Of a stretch of DNA of 64,000 bases, positions 34,039-46,855 are shown one piece after another. The position numbers were made by a program, and so were the translations under genes. Under the pieces are notes generated by a model that did no database searches, was not told the origin of the DNA, and worked only from the letters and a program-made list of their open reading frames with translations. Source of the stretch: Dactylis glomerata (lineage: Eukaryota > Streptophyta > Magnoliopsida > Poales > Poaceae); contig QXEO01000382.1 of assembly GCA_007115705.1 (NCBI GenBank), positions 6,911,318-6,975,317 of the forward strand, written 5' to 3'. Positions within the stretch are counted from its first letter, which is position 1; each line of letters begins with the position of its first letter.

Positions 34039-37000
34039 CTAGTTGAATGCCCGTGCGTTGCTACGGATCTTAAATTTATTTTACATTCTAACACATGTAC
34101 ACATGTAAGCATTCAACACATATTATGCTCTTGTACTATCATCTTTTGTTCGTCCCTCAGGAACAACATATGGGATCTATGTTCTTTTCATCAACATGAT
34201 ATTTTAAATAGATTATTGATTCTACCAAATACCAATGCAATATAATTGTCTATACGATATTTAGAAGAGTTGAACAGTGTAATAAATATATAACAAAATA
34301 CATTTTTTCCATCAACACGATCTCGCTACCATCAATATCAAAATTTCTAGACAAATGTAACAAAAAAATCACACTTAAAATTCTATTAACCACATGAGAG
34401 CGCCATGGGTTTCCAAATATGCAATCAATAGAAGGTAATGGTTGAGTATGACTTTTAAATTATATAGATAAAGATATATAAAATAAATAGGAAGGAGGAA
34501 ACATAAGGACACTCGCCAGAGACATCTATAGCGCTGATCTAATAAAATTATGTTTCACAGACCGATTAAGGAAATAGCCTTCCCTCACAGGATGGTGGTC
34601 GCTCTCACATAGGTGCAGTACAAATTTTCATTTTTGGATCTCTTCTCCAAGTGCTGCTTCCTTGTTCCCTTTATTTGGCCTTAGATCCACCTGAGACAAC
34701 ATGAACAACAAAACTAATTATTGTTACTTCTATATATTCTCGCTATCAAGTCAAGATATACTTTTTTTAGAATCATATTAGTTGTTTTGTTAAGTTTTCA
34801 AAAGTCATGTACCTCTCATATGAAATTAATTTGTGTTCTAGTGTTTTGGTGAGAAATATGTTATTGTTGCTGAAACTATGTGAAAAAAAAGTAGTAATAG
34901 CACATGTAAAAATAATTCAAATCAATTTTATTAATTTGGCTAGTTAAAGGTCTCACAAAATTTATATTTTTACAGAAATTATGCAACTACCACCATAAGA
35001 ATTAAAATATATCGCTGTTTGTTCTAAATCTACAAAAGTGAGAACTGATGGCAAGGCAAAAGAGACGGGATCGCTAAGGTTATGTGATATCATGGAGACC
35101 TAAGGTAGTATATATTCGCACAAATAGAATATCCACTAATATCTTATCTTCTGCGGCAACTTACAAATTTTCACAAACTAATTTTGAGTATACCCTTTCA
35201 GAAGGATGAGACCTTGTAGACAAAATGATTTAACTTTCTCGCCTGTTTCTGAAGAAAATCGAGTATAAACGAAATTAAACCCACATCTGGCAATACAGCT
35301 TGCTGCAACAAGGACCAAATATTGCTACAAGAAATGGAAGGGCTGAAAGTAGGGGTTAGACTAATGTCCTTCTATATTTTTCATGTCATTTGGTAATTTC
35401 TCCTCTCTGGCTCATAGCAATCTTCTAATCCTGGTAAAAAAGGTAGCCTGAAGTGTGCATCTATCCCTATGATTATAATATGATTTATTAATTCTTTTTT
35501 AATTTTGTTCATGCTTTGCCACGGGCCCTTAAGTTTTTTCACTGCCACATCTAAAATAATTTATTAAAATTTATTGTGTTTAGAAAATCAAATTTAATGC
35601 CCTAGCATGGCAGCATCTCATATTATATTGTGCAAGCCCAGGAAATCTAAATGCATGTGATATTATATCCTGCAACTCCAATTCCACTGAATCATAATAG
35701 AGCTTCGCACCACGCAGCGCCATCAAAAACCGTTTTCCCAGCTATAATCTCACAAAAATAAAATAAAATAAAATAAAGTTTTCCTAGGCTGTGAAGAATT
35801 GTTAGAAGAACAAATTTGTCAACACCATTCTAAAAAGACTGCTGCATGTGGATACAAACCTTTGGGTGTGCCGGTGTTGTAGGTGAGAAGAGTGGTAGCT
35901 AGCCTTTAGTGTCTCCGTGGGTATGGTTGGGTTCTCCTGACAGCTTAGCATGTGATTTAGTCACCAAGAACTGCCACAATTAGTGCCTAGTTCTCCATAG
36001 CAAGCTGAAGAGAAATCCAGCAACACTGAAGAAAGTAAGTAAGATGCACTCCAGCAACACAAAAAAGTCAGATTTCTATCCTATATAATCTATTTATGAT
36101 ACAGATGCTCATGTCGATAGATGAATAAATAAACGAATAGAAAATGATGAAGGTTCACCTGAGTCCCTAATCAACCAATCCTGCATCAACCAATCCTGCA
36201 TGGCTACATGCTGTAGAGACAAGTGTAATCCATAGCAGGCTGAAGAGCAAATCCAGAAAGAGGTTAATTAAATTCCAATGCATGCTATGATGTTATAACA
36301 TGTGAACATTTTCCAACACTGTTTAAGAATTAAGGGGGTAATTTAAACATATGATGAACACCTCACGGAACTAACCTGCATGCCACAAAACATATTGCCT
36401 ACAAGGAGATTTCAGAAACGCCATAACCACCTTGGGGCTGCAGTGGCCAAGTTTAAAGGAATATCAACGCATAATTTTTCTAAGTTCCACCTAAGGAGTG
36501 CACTGTAGTATGTAAATTGTGACCAAATGTTATTGATCGCACGGTTCACAAATTTGATGAAGATTAAAGAACTGCATACTGATCGGTAAAATCAATGTAC
36601 CTGTATCCGTCATCATATAACTTGCACATCCCCTTCAAGAGCATTTACAGAAGGTAGCTGCAAACAGCGAAAATCAAGCAGGAGTACAATGGTTCTAATT
36701 ATACTGCTGGAAGAAATGGTGGTTATCAAAGGCGTGTTCCGTATAATCTATCTTCAGACAAGCAGAATCAGAAGGTACTGCACATCTCCGGCCATCTTAC
36801 CAATGTGGACGTGCGCCTAGAGGTCAGGACTGGTTTGACGCGCATCCAACCAGCTGTAGGCAGGGCGCGGGCTTGATGCGACCGGCGATGATAGTTCGAG
36901 GCGTGTGGGCTGCCGGCATCAAAGGGATGCAGCGGCGGGGCAACCCTAGGTGGGTCTGAGGAAATAACCTGGAAGATTTGGAAGCAAAAAAAATAGTACG

Positions 37001-37782
37001 TGCCTACACCGCCTGGATCCGGCCGTGGCCTTGATCGGAGGCGCCAGATCTCGACGCCGCAGACGGTGGAGCTCAGTGAGGATCCCGGCGTGGAGCGGCG
37101 AGGAGAAGCGCATGGCCTTGAACTTGCCCTTGCCGTCAGTGCGGACACTGAGCGTGAACTCGGAGGCGTTGGAGTCAGGCGCTGCGCGGTCGAAGTCAGC
37201 GCTGAAGTCGTATGAGTTGGTGTCGGCGAGCGTGACGACGCCCGAGGCCTCGATGCACAAGATCCGGCGGTACCTGCCCCGCCACGAGTGCTTGACGACG
37301 AAGTACCTGGCGAGGTACTCGGGCTCCTCGGTGAGCAGGAGCGGGAGCTAGAAGAAGAGGGGTGGCTGCGCCTGCGCCGCCGGGGAGTGGCGAGAGTGAT
37401 TCGCCCCCAGCGCGGCCGATCTGGGCGACGAGATCCCCTCGCCCCGACGATCCTGCCCGGGCTGGCCGCGCGTCTGCCGATCGTCGGAGACCGAGAGGAT
37501 GCTCGGAGATTGAGGATTCCTTTGTCTTTTCGTTGTCGTCTGGTTGATTTCCATTGACCTGAGATCCTCACTGAGCTCCACGGTGTTCGGGAATCCGGCG
37601 GCGGGAGGGCGGCAGTGGCGTGGGGAACTTTTCCATGGTAGGCATGATTAGTCTTTTTCTTATCAGAATAACTTGGCGGTGGCAGAAGCTGTAATATGTT
37701 TTATCTTATAAGGGTATTTTGGGCAATCAAATGATGCAGAGGCAAAGTGCCTTCACCAACTGAAAACCAATAGTAAAGAAGA
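34039..37782 (-). mobile_element. Helitron (non-autonomous) carrying a host gene fragment
   Basis: On the minus strand the 3' end shows the Helitron signature: the hairpin CCGTAGCAACGCACGG (plus 34051-34066), 8 nt, then CTAG (34039-34042), followed by host T. The candidate 5' end is TCTTCTTTACTATTGG at 37782, preceded by host A, so the insertion lies between A and T as expected. The body is AT-rich with no Rep/helicase. A GC-rich block at 36780-37600 holds a fragment of a GRV2/RME-8-like gene in the same orientation. The 3' end is firm; the 5' end is chosen by motif and is less certain. Confidence 0.8.
37055..37330 (-). pseudogene. GRV2/RME-8-like (DnaJ homolog subfamily C) N-terminal fragment
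   Basis: Minus-strand translation gives EEPEYLARYFVVKHSWRGRY, RRILCIEASGVVTL, ADTNSYDFSADFDRAA, EFTLSVRTDGKGKFKAMRFS and GILTELHRLR. This is the conserved first domain of plant GRV2 (KAM2), the RME-8 homologue that acts with Hsc70 on endosomes in vacuolar sorting. Only this N-terminal part is present. Relative to the family as I know it, several codons are missing between VVTL and NSYD. After HRLR the reading diverges. It lies inside the Helitron and is read in its sense, so it looks like a captured fragment rather than a working gene. Confidence 0.8.
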
Positions 37783-39688
37783 TTTGTTAGTGCATGTCTT
37801 ATCTTACACTCTTAAAGAGTGTCTAAAAACTTGTGTTAGAGCTGACTCTCCAATGAGAATTCAATTTTCCTCCCTTTCATTCAACTAAATATAAATATAT
37901 TATTTTAATATTTATAGCCGGCTAACAAGATTTTCTTTCTCGCCGAACAAAGGTGGAAATCGCTTGCCTCGCCACATCGTGTGCCCACAGTAGAGTGCGG
38001 GATGGTACTGTACCCAACTGGCCGAGGTAGCTAATCAACGTGGGCTCTGCCTGACGTGAGGTGAAGATCACTCGCCGCGCGCATGGCGAGTAGCGGTAGC
38101 GGCGATCCGAGCGCCTGTCCGACACGCCGCCGGTGGGCCCCCGCCGGGAGGATCCTCGTGCTGGCTGCAGCGCACGGCGCGCAGGGCCATACTGCCTCAG
38201 CAGCTGCTGCTCGCGTGTCCGAAAAAAAATGTGAGGCACTCTATTCTATTCAGTGTGACGGGTAAGGGCATGAGCAATGGAGACACTGATATGTTACTGT
38301 TACACATAAGTATGAATTAAAAAAAAGCAATATGTGTAAAGAATATTGGTCTAACCTATAATATTTTTTTCTTTTTTAAAAGCTATTTTAGTTTTTCTCT
38401 TTCTCTCTCACATTTTTTCTCCCTCTTCGCTTTTAGTGTTGAAGATGCCGCCTCCTACAGAAGAGACCGCTTCTCTAAAAATCTATCATCCAAACCTAAA
38501 TTGAACCACCTGAATTTAACTAAAACTGTGAGACAACACTCCTACAACTATGCATTGTACATTCCCTAACAAAACAAAACAACTCAAATACGATTGTTCA
38601 TTGTGCACTTTACAGTAAGAAGACGAGATAAAATTCCTACATAGCGTATGTCATGCAACGACGCCGGCATGGGATGCAGAAATTGCATACCTTTTGGGGG
38701 TAGGCGTTCACACTAGTGGCCCCGAATGGCCGGTCCAAAATGGTTTTTTTTTTCAAAGTTGGAAATTCAAATGATAATAATGATTCAAACGGTACAAATT
38801 ATCAAATGCACTTTCACATTTAAAAACGAAGCCATATTCGGTGTTTAACACTCGCCATCCAAGTCAGTTGTTCCCCTTGCATCATAATGCGCCAGTGGCA
38901 AAGAACGGCCGACAGTCAAATGGAGATAGGCATGCCCTTGGTGACCGTGATCGCCTACTCCTCTGTCCTCCAGCGTTGCCACCTCTTTGACAGGAGACTT
39001 CGGGGTGTGTGACGCTAGTGTTGCGGCCCATGGACTTGTATGGCGCCGGAGTGTATGTCGATGTTGCCGCTGTCGTGGCCGTGGCGAGCGCCGCCGCAGC
39101 CATCTCCATTTCATGCTTTGATTTGGCAGTGCTTCATCGCATACCAAGCCTTGGCCTCGAGGCCCATGGTCGTCGTGTTGGCCGTCAAGATCTTCGACCC
39201 TCCACCATCTTGGTAACCGTAAGTTGCGAGACTTCATTTAGGGCCTAGATCATGGTTGTATCGGCTTTGATTTTGGTGGCTTTGGAATTTGTCCTCTTGA
39301 CGAGGAGGAAGAGGAGGAGGAGGAGGATGGCCCAGACCTAGAGGACCCGCACAGGCGGCACTCCTCACCTCCTTTGCAACGGTGCACCGGGAGAGGAACA
39401 ACACCCGAGCCCTCGGTGAGGCGGACACAGCCCTCCTCTGCCACATGATCGACATCTCCTATGCGAGAGGGCACAGATGGAGGAGGCCGCTCGGCTTCTC
39501 ATAGGCCCAATGGCTAAGGATCCTCAAGCTCAAGGCACAAACCCGTTGAGGCTGCCGCTCGCAAGGCTCAGCGGGTCACTTAGAACGAGGAGTTCCATGT
39601 CCGATGTGCGGAGGTGTTGGTTCATCGGTGCAGGGATGAGCCACCCACATCGGTGGTGACACTATACTGGGAGATGGTCCTAGGCAGG
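37783..39688. other. Host sequence left of the big LTR insertion, no gene recognised
   Basis: Short AT-rich and GC-rich blocks alternate. 38010-38130 resembles the upstream region of the AGPase gene at 28740-28880. 38840-39688 is GC-rich, with open frames in several phases but no recognisable domain. It continues, after the LTR element, at 52127 and may be an old transposon. Confidence 0.4.
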
Positions 39689-40119
39689 TGACGAGGTTCT
39701 ACCCCGGCAATGCCCATGTTTAAGGGCTTTCGATCTAGGGAGCGCATTGGGGACCTGGGGAACTCGACGGCGGTCGATAAACGACGAGGGGCACACGAAT
39801 TTTACCCAGGTTCAGGTCCCCTCGGTGGAGGATCGCTACATCCTGCTAGCAATCTAGTATATGAGCATAGTGTTTACAGGGAGCCGCCGTAGGCGGATTT
39901 GTATGCGTGTAATGTAATCTATTGTGTGAGAGCCGTTCTAGGGGGTGCCCTTGGTAGCTTTATATATGCAGCCAGTTAGGGTTTACAAGGGGTTTCTTGC
40001 CTTCTACTCCAAGTCGAAGTGTTGGACCTTGCGGGCTTCTTGTATCCTTCGAGCGGGCTTCTTCCTTGGCGGGAACCGGGTAGGCAAACATCGAGGACCG
40101 AGGGGTCATACCCTCGTCA
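39689..40119 (-). repeat. 3' LTR of the outer element
   Basis: 431 bp, TG...CA with 7-bp inverted ends TGACGAG/CTCGTCA. Its partner is at 51692-52121. A TATATA-type sequence lies inside (near 39962). Confidence 0.95.
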
Positions 40120-40131
40120 GTAGCCCCCGAG
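40120..40131 (-). other. Polypurine tract of the outer element
   Basis: On the minus strand CTCGGGGGCTAC runs directly into the 3' LTR. The same position in the related element at 62266-64000 has the same sequence, supporting its role as plus-strand primer. The motif recurs many times inside this element. Confidence 0.75.
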
Positions 40132-40413
40132 TGTCTAGTCGATTCGTAGAATCGGGTAGAGACTCTAATCTTGCCTTGACGTCGTAGTCTTGAATGTCGC
40201 GTGTCGGGGCACCAAATGAAGTTATTGCATGTCGGGGTCGGTGAAGTCGCATGGTGGTTGAATCATCGTGATGATGTTGTCGAATTCTTGTTGTAGGCGA
40301 TGTCGTTGTCGAATACTTGTTGTAGGTGATGTTGTTGTCGAGCCTGAATATGTCAAACCGAAGTCGACGCAGCAGACGGAGCACCGTCGATGATGTAGAA
40401 GGCAATGCGAGGC

Positions 40414-40830
40414 GCAGCCCCCGAGCGTGTCGCCAACGCCAAGATGGATGGACGCCAATTGGAGACGCAGCCCCCGAGCGTGTTGCCAACGCCGGGGCGA
40501 AGGAGTGTCAAATCGAGTCGCAGCCCCCGAGCGTGTTGCCAACACCGGGTACAAAAATAGTGGATGCTAAGGTTAGCATTTAAGCGTAGCCCCCGAGCGT
40601 TGTTAGCATCGGGTTGTAAGGCGCAGCCCCCGAGCGTGTTGCCAACGCAGGGGCGAAGGAATGCAAATTCAAGGCGTAGCCCCCGAGCGTGTTGCCAACG
40701 CAGGGGCGAAGGAATGCAAATTCAAGGCGTAGCCCCCGAGCGTGTTGCCAACGCTGGGGCGAAGGAATGCCAATTCGAGGTGAAGCCCCCGAGCGTGTTG
40801 CTAACGCCGGGGCGAAAGAATGCCAATTCG
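40414..40830. repeat. 53-bp tandem array carrying polypurine-tract-like cores
   Basis: About eight units. The two best copies start at 40674 and 40727, 53 bp apart. Each contains AGCCCCCGAGCGTGTTGCCA followed by a GGGGCGAAGGAATGC-like part. Every unit holds AGCCCCCGAG, the complement of the polypurine core next to the LTR. Confidence 0.9.
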
Positions 40831-41335
40831 AGTAGCTCTCAGTCCGAGCCTCGAAAGTGCTAAGTCGGGTTTGCAGAGGGATGCGCATAACCGGCCTGAG
40901 ACTCACGCCGGGTCTCAGTTAATTGCATAGCCGCAAAAACATTCGGTTAGCTTACTCAGATTCGAGTCCCCCGACTCGAACCCGCGTGGGCTGGCGCTAC
41001 CCCGACCCGAGCCGCGTCGGACTTACCAGGTCGGAGCCCAGTTCATTGTGAGGCACCCGATGCGTCCATCGGTGCAAACTTCATACCGTAGGTATGGAAA
41101 ATTTCTATCAGAGCGCGTTTGATACGAATACCGGGCCATCTGGTGTTGCAAACTGTGGACTTACCTTCGTATTTGACATACGGCATCCGAACAGGTATAT
41201 GGCCACCAAGATTCGGGCATGTTGAATGAGGAGCGTTGATAGCTCAAAAGAAAGGTTCGAAAAGGCATCAGCCCATTCTCGAACAGAATGAAGACGCTGG
41301 TGGTCTAGGGATGTGTTTCGAGGATCCGTAGTTCA

Positions 41336-42165
41336 AACTCGAACACTTTGAAGGCATTGCTGAGCCGAAAAAGACAATTCGAGGGGCCGAAGCCCAGCCT
41401 CGAATAACTTGAAGGCACTGCTGGCCTGAAAAAGACAATTCGAGGGACCGAAGCCCAACCTCGAATAACTTAAAGGCATTGCTGAGCCGAAAAAGACAAT
41501 TCGAGGGGCCGAAGCCAAGCCTCGAATAACTTGAAGGCACTGCTGGCCCGAAGAAAGCGATTCGAAGGGCAAGAACGCCCGCACTCGAATAATATCAAGG
41601 CGCTGCTGGCCCGAAGAAAGCGATTCGAGGGACAAGAACGCCCGCACTCGAATAATACCAAGGCGCTGCTGGCCCGAAGAAGACGATTCGAGGGACAAGA
41701 ATGCCCGCACTCGAATAATATCAAGGTGCTGCTGGCCCGAAGAAAGCGATTCGAAGGGCAAGAACGCCCGCACTCGAATAATATCAAGGCGCTGCTGGCC
41801 CGAAGAAAGCAATTCGAGGGACAAGAACGCCCGCACTCGAATAATTCGGAGGCGCTGCTGGCCCGATGAAGGCGATTCGAGGGACAAGAGCGCCCGCACT
41901 CGAATAATTCGGAGGCACTGCTGGCCCGAAGAAGATGATTCGAGGGACCGAAGCCCGCACTCGAATAATTCGGAGGCACTGCTGGCCCGAAGAAGATGAT
42001 TCGAGGGACCGAAGCCCGCACTTGAATAATATCAAGGTGCTGCTGGCCCGAAGAAAGCGATTCGAGGGACAAGAACGCCCGCACTCGAATAATACCAAGG
42101 CGCTGCTGGCCCAAAGAAGACAATTCGAGGGACAAGAACGCCCGCACTCGAATAACACGCGAACG
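41336..42165. repeat. 63-bp tandem array, about 13 copies
   Basis: Unit: CACTCGAATAATATCAAGGC, then GCTGCTGGCCCGAAGAAAGC, then GATTCGAGGGACAAGAACG and CCCG. The left few units are slightly shorter and more diverged; the right ones match closely. Because 63 is a multiple of three, stop-free frames run through the array on both strands (plus 41531-41869, minus 41470-42351). I regard these as by-products. Confidence 0.93.
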
Positions 42166-42419
42166 ATGCTGTCGATTGACTGATGCTATCTCCCCCAGTA
42201 GCCCCCGAGGGTGAGTCGAAGTGCTTGCACTTGGGCTTGCCCTTAAAATTTCAGCTATTTGTTGTCGCTCGCCATAGCCCTTTGTCAAAACTCCAGAGTA
42301 TGAGTAAATGCATATCTTTAAGGCGAAGCCCCCGAGTATCGGGTGTGGCAAAAGTAAATATTAATTGACTCTTGGTAGAGGAAAACTTAGCTTTATCGGG
42401 TGCGACGTGGTCGAGGCTG

Positions 42420-42714
42420 ATGCAGACGTGGTCGAAGATCATGACGATGGCAGGGTCGAAGATTGTGGCGATGAAGGGTCGAAGATCACGGCGACGACGA
42501 GGTCGAAGATCGTGGCGATGAAGGGGTCGAAGATCATGATGACGGCGAGGTCGAATTTCCTGATGAAGCAAGGGTTGAATTTCCTGATGATGCAGGGGTC
42601 GAATTTCCTGATGACGCTGGGGTCGAATTTCTTCACGATGCAGGGTCGAATTTCTTCATGATGCAGGGTCGAATTTCTTCACGATGCAGGGTCGAATTTC
42701 TTCACGATGCAGGG
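42420..42714. repeat. Short-period array of GGTCGAAGAT and GGTCGAATTTC units
   Basis: Units of roughly 23-30 bp built around GGTCGAAGATC (left) and GGGTCGAATTTCTTCA-GATGCA (right). The inner LTR element inserted into this array. The array resumes on the other side at 49729. Confidence 0.85.
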
Positions 42715-44306
42715 TGATGCTCCAAGTGAATGTCGCTACAGACTGTCCTTGTGCGTGGTGAATAACCAGCCCGTTGGGAACCCCAAGAGGAAGGTATGAT
42801 GAGTGCAGCAGCAAGTTTTCCCTCAGTTAAGAAACCAAGGTTTATCGAACAGGAGAGGAGAGACAATGACAACTGAAGGTGTTGTGGAACCTGCACACAC
42901 ACAAACAAATACTTTGTTCCCAACTTGCGATGAGGTTGTCAATCTCACCGGTTTGCTTGAAACAAAGGTTATGAGTGTATCGAGTGGAAAACAGTAGAGT
43001 ATGCGAGTAAAGTAAACAGTGCGGGAAAAGTAAACAGGTGATTGCAATATGATTAAAATAGGACCGGGGTCCACAGTTCACTAGTGGTGTCTCTCCATAG
43101 ATAAAATAACATGCTGGGTAAACAAATTACAGTTGGGCAATTGATAGAATAAAGATAACGTGATATGTCAAGAAGATCACTATGAGATTTACTCTGGGCA
43201 TTACAACAAAATACATAGACCGCCATCCAACTGCATCTATGACTAATAATCCACTCCCGGGGATATCATCCGAACACCCTAGAAGTATTAAGTTGCGAAC
43301 AACAGATAATTGCATTAAGCAAAGTGTGTAATGTAAACAAAGCATATGCCCTTGAGCATATGAATGTTGTTTTCTCCCTAGTAGCAACAGCACATCTACA
43401 ACCTTAGAGGTTTCTGTCACTCCCCCAGGTGAAATAGAGACATGAACCCACTATCGAGCATAAATACCCCCTCTTGGAGTCAGTAGCAACTACTCGGCCA
43501 AGATAGCTACTAACAACGGAGAGCATGCAAGATCATAAACAACATAGAGATAACAAAAGATATAATTCAGTACAGCAACTTAATCATAAACACCAATATT
43601 CATCGGATCCCAACAAACCAACATCATAGAATTACATAACGGTGATCTCAATCATGTAGGGCAGCTCATGAGATCTAAACATGAAGCACATGGTGGAGAA
43701 GACAACCATCTAGCTACTGCTATGGACCCACAGTCCAAGGTAGACTACTCACTCATCGCTCCGGAGGCAAGCATGGAGATGAAGAAGACCTCCGGTGGCG
43801 ATTCCCCTCTCCGGCAGGGTGCCGGGAAGAGCTTCTGGACCCTCCCGATCTTCGGGTCGACGGCGGCGGCGGATCGCGATGTGTTCTGGAAAACTGATCG
43901 GGTACTTAGGTTTTTCTCGTCGGGGGGTCTTTATAGGCGAAGGGGCGATGTCAGAGGTGGAGCCAGGCTCCCTCACACAGGGGTGGCGCGGCCAGGGGCC
44001 AGGCCACGCCGCCCCCTTGTGTGGGGCCCTAGTGGCCCCTCTCCGTCTCTCCTTCGGATGTCTGGAAGCTTCCGGGAAAAATAAGACTTCAGGAACTTGT
44101 TTCGTCCAATTCCGAGAATATTTCCTGTGTATCACTTCTGAAACACAAAAACAGCAGAAAACAGGAAACTGGCACTGTGGCACTTCGTTAATAGGTTAGT
44201 TCCAGAAAATGCATAAAAGCGCCACTAAGTGTAACGAAACAATAGGCAAATGGTGTAAAAACAAGCATGGAGCATCAAAAATTATAGATACGTTTGAGAC
44301 GTATCA
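42715..44306 (-). repeat. 3' LTR of the inner element
   Basis: 1592 bp. On the minus strand it begins TGATACGTCTCAAACGTATC, a start familiar from abundant Triticeae Gypsy-group LTRs. Confidence 0.95.
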
Positions 44307-46855
44307 AGCATCCCCAAGCTTAACTCCTGCTCGTCCTCGAGTAGGTAAGTGATAACAAAAGAATAATTTTTGAGGTGACATGCACCTACACAATCTTGAT
44401 CATATATGTAAGCATTGGTGAGCTGGGATCAATAGAACTTAAAACATGGGCATGAAAGATATGATCATGACAATAAGAACTTAGCAACCATGTTGTAAAC
44501 ATGCAATTGAACACAAACAAAAGATCATGATAATGAAACAATGAAAGTCAAACGTGTGTTCAAATCATAAGGAAAACATGCAAAAGGTTTTCAGCTTGTC
44601 CTTCAAAGAGAGCAAAACATAAATGCATAGGACACCTTCAAGTTTAAGAGGGCGACTAGATACAAGTAATTTAAGAACACGTGAAACCAATCATCATGAG
44701 TCAATCAATGAACTTTGGGACAATGCATATCACACTAAGAATGACAACTATGCTCTCTTAATGGTGCATAAAGAAAGAAGGTGGTGACTCAACATAAAAG
44801 TAAAAGAAAGGCCCTTCGCAGAGGGAAGCAGTGATTAAGCATGTGCTAGAGCTTTTCATTTGTAAAACAGAGAGATAAAACTTGATTTTGAGAGGTGGTT
44901 GTCTTTGTCAACGACTGGCAATGGGGTTCTTACTATCTTCCATACAAAAATGAAGCAAGTTTTTGAGAGAGAGATTGGCACTTTTGTGCTCTTTTTATAA
45001 AACTTGGCACTCCTCCCCACCTTTTCCTTTCACATACCATGGCTAACCGATTCCATCGGGTGCCCACCAACATTCACATTCTTTGGAGGAGTGCCTTTTT
45101 TTCTTTCTTTTTTCTCTTTTTTTTTCTTTTTGGAATAAGCAATATGGAAGATAGCAAATCCGACCACTACGTCCCCATGAGCTGAAAACAGTGTCACAAA
45201 ACGAGAAGTGTTTTGAAGGTTTTTGAAAGGTAGCACATGAAAATTTTATTTTGGAATGGCTTACAAATACCATGCATAGGAGTTTATAGTGGACACAATG
45301 GAAAACTTTGGCTTTTAGGAGTTGGATGCACGAGTAGAGCTCATACTCAGTACAAGGCGAGGGCTAGCAAAAGACTGGGAGCGACCAACTAAGAGAGCAA
45401 TAATGGCCATAATCATGCAAAGCGACAAAGCGACATTAAAAGAAGCATAAGATGGCATCAAAAGTCAAAAACTAAATGATCATGAAGGCTATTGGCGACT
45501 TTGTAAGAGTCTAACATGTGTGAGCATGCGCCAAGTCAACCCAAATAAAGCATCAAGGAGAAAACCAAAATAATACTTCCATACAATAAAAACAACGCAT
45601 GATTTTTTCAAAGGCTCATTAAGCAATTTCAGTTATTTGAGACAAGTCATGCTACAGCAAAACCACTAAGCATACTATCAAAAAGACATCAAGCATGACA
45701 TGAAAAAGCCTAAGCCGCAGTCTACACAAGCTCCTTCTTGTACCACTATTTTGCACAAAGCTTTTTCTCTTTTCCAACACCATTTGAAATTTTTATAAGC
45801 ACCTCTTTTGATGAAAACCAATAAAGATCAGAGGCAAAAATACACCTTGATGAAAAGATATGACAAGATCTGAATGCAAATCAAGGCGAAAACGAAAACC
45901 AAAAGCAGTAGCAGAAAAAGAAGAACACTCGATAAACGATAAGAGTGAAAAACTGAGTGTTCTTGGCAAATGAAAACAAGCAACTTCTCCAAAAGAAATT
46001 TGTTGGGGTCCAACCATTTATTGCAGCAAACAAACAAACTAAACAACCTAAGAAAACTAAAACAACTGACGCTCCAAGAAAAACACATAGTGCATGAAGC
46101 AATAAAAATATAGTGTTTTGAAAGGTGACCTGATTTTTGCCGATGAAGAAGGGGTGCCTCGGGGGCATCCCCAAGCTTTGACGCTTGTACTTCTTGGATA
46201 TTTCTTGGGGTGATGCATGGGCATCCCCAAGCTTGAGCTTTTGTCCATTCTTCAACTCATCTCATCATTCTCCAATCCCTACACTTGAAAACTTCCTTCA
46301 TACAAAACTAAACACAATTCTATTAGCAACATTAGTGTAAGCATAAAATATATTCAACCTCTTTTAGCTTCAGGTTTCAACCCAAAACCACCACATATAA
46401 AGTATATACTACTGTAGCAACTTCCACAAGAGTTCCATTATCAAAAAGAACTCAAAAGAAAGCGATAAAGTGGCAAAAACAAATATTGGCACAAATCTGT
46501 CAAAACTGAATAGCTGACAAAGGACGAATTTTTGAGGGATTTTCTGTTGCTCAAATCAAAAAGTGTTCAACTAAGAAAAGTTTGGATATAACCTGGGGCA
46601 TATGCACAAGAAATCGCAGGTCCAAAAGATAAACAGAGAATTTTCACGAATTTTTACGGTGCAGCACCGAAAACAGTTTCAGGACAGCAACATCCCCAAA
46701 TCTTTACCTCACTCAAATTAGAGGCTTCTCTTGGCACAAAAACGAAATAAACAAGATATGGAGCGGTCATTACAGTAGTAATGACTTCCAAGACTCAAAT
46801 AAAAGAAAAAGTACTGAAAAGAAAACATTGGGTTATCTCCCAAGAGTGCTTTTCT
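44307..46855. other. Non-coding interior of the inner element
   Basis: 2.5 kb between the single ORF and the 3' LTR, with no domain of gag, protease, reverse transcriptase, RNase H or integrase visible in any frame. GCATCCCCAAGCTT, the complement of the polypurine tract region, recurs near 46165 and 46223. Confidence 0.7.

Noticed and set aside
36768..37571. 267-codon Arg/Ser-rich minus frame in the Helitron
   Set aside because: It is a different phase of the same DNA that encodes the GRV2-like fragment; the Arg/Ser bias comes from GC-rich composition.
40414..42165. Regular repeat arrays that at first glance resemble CRISPR
   Set aside because: Units are contiguous 53- and 63-bp tandem repeats without unique spacers, inside a plant LTR element.
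43668..44199. Open frames in the inner LTR, repeated at 49166-49616
   Set aside because: They lie inside both LTR copies and differ between them without codon preference; LTR sequence, not genes.
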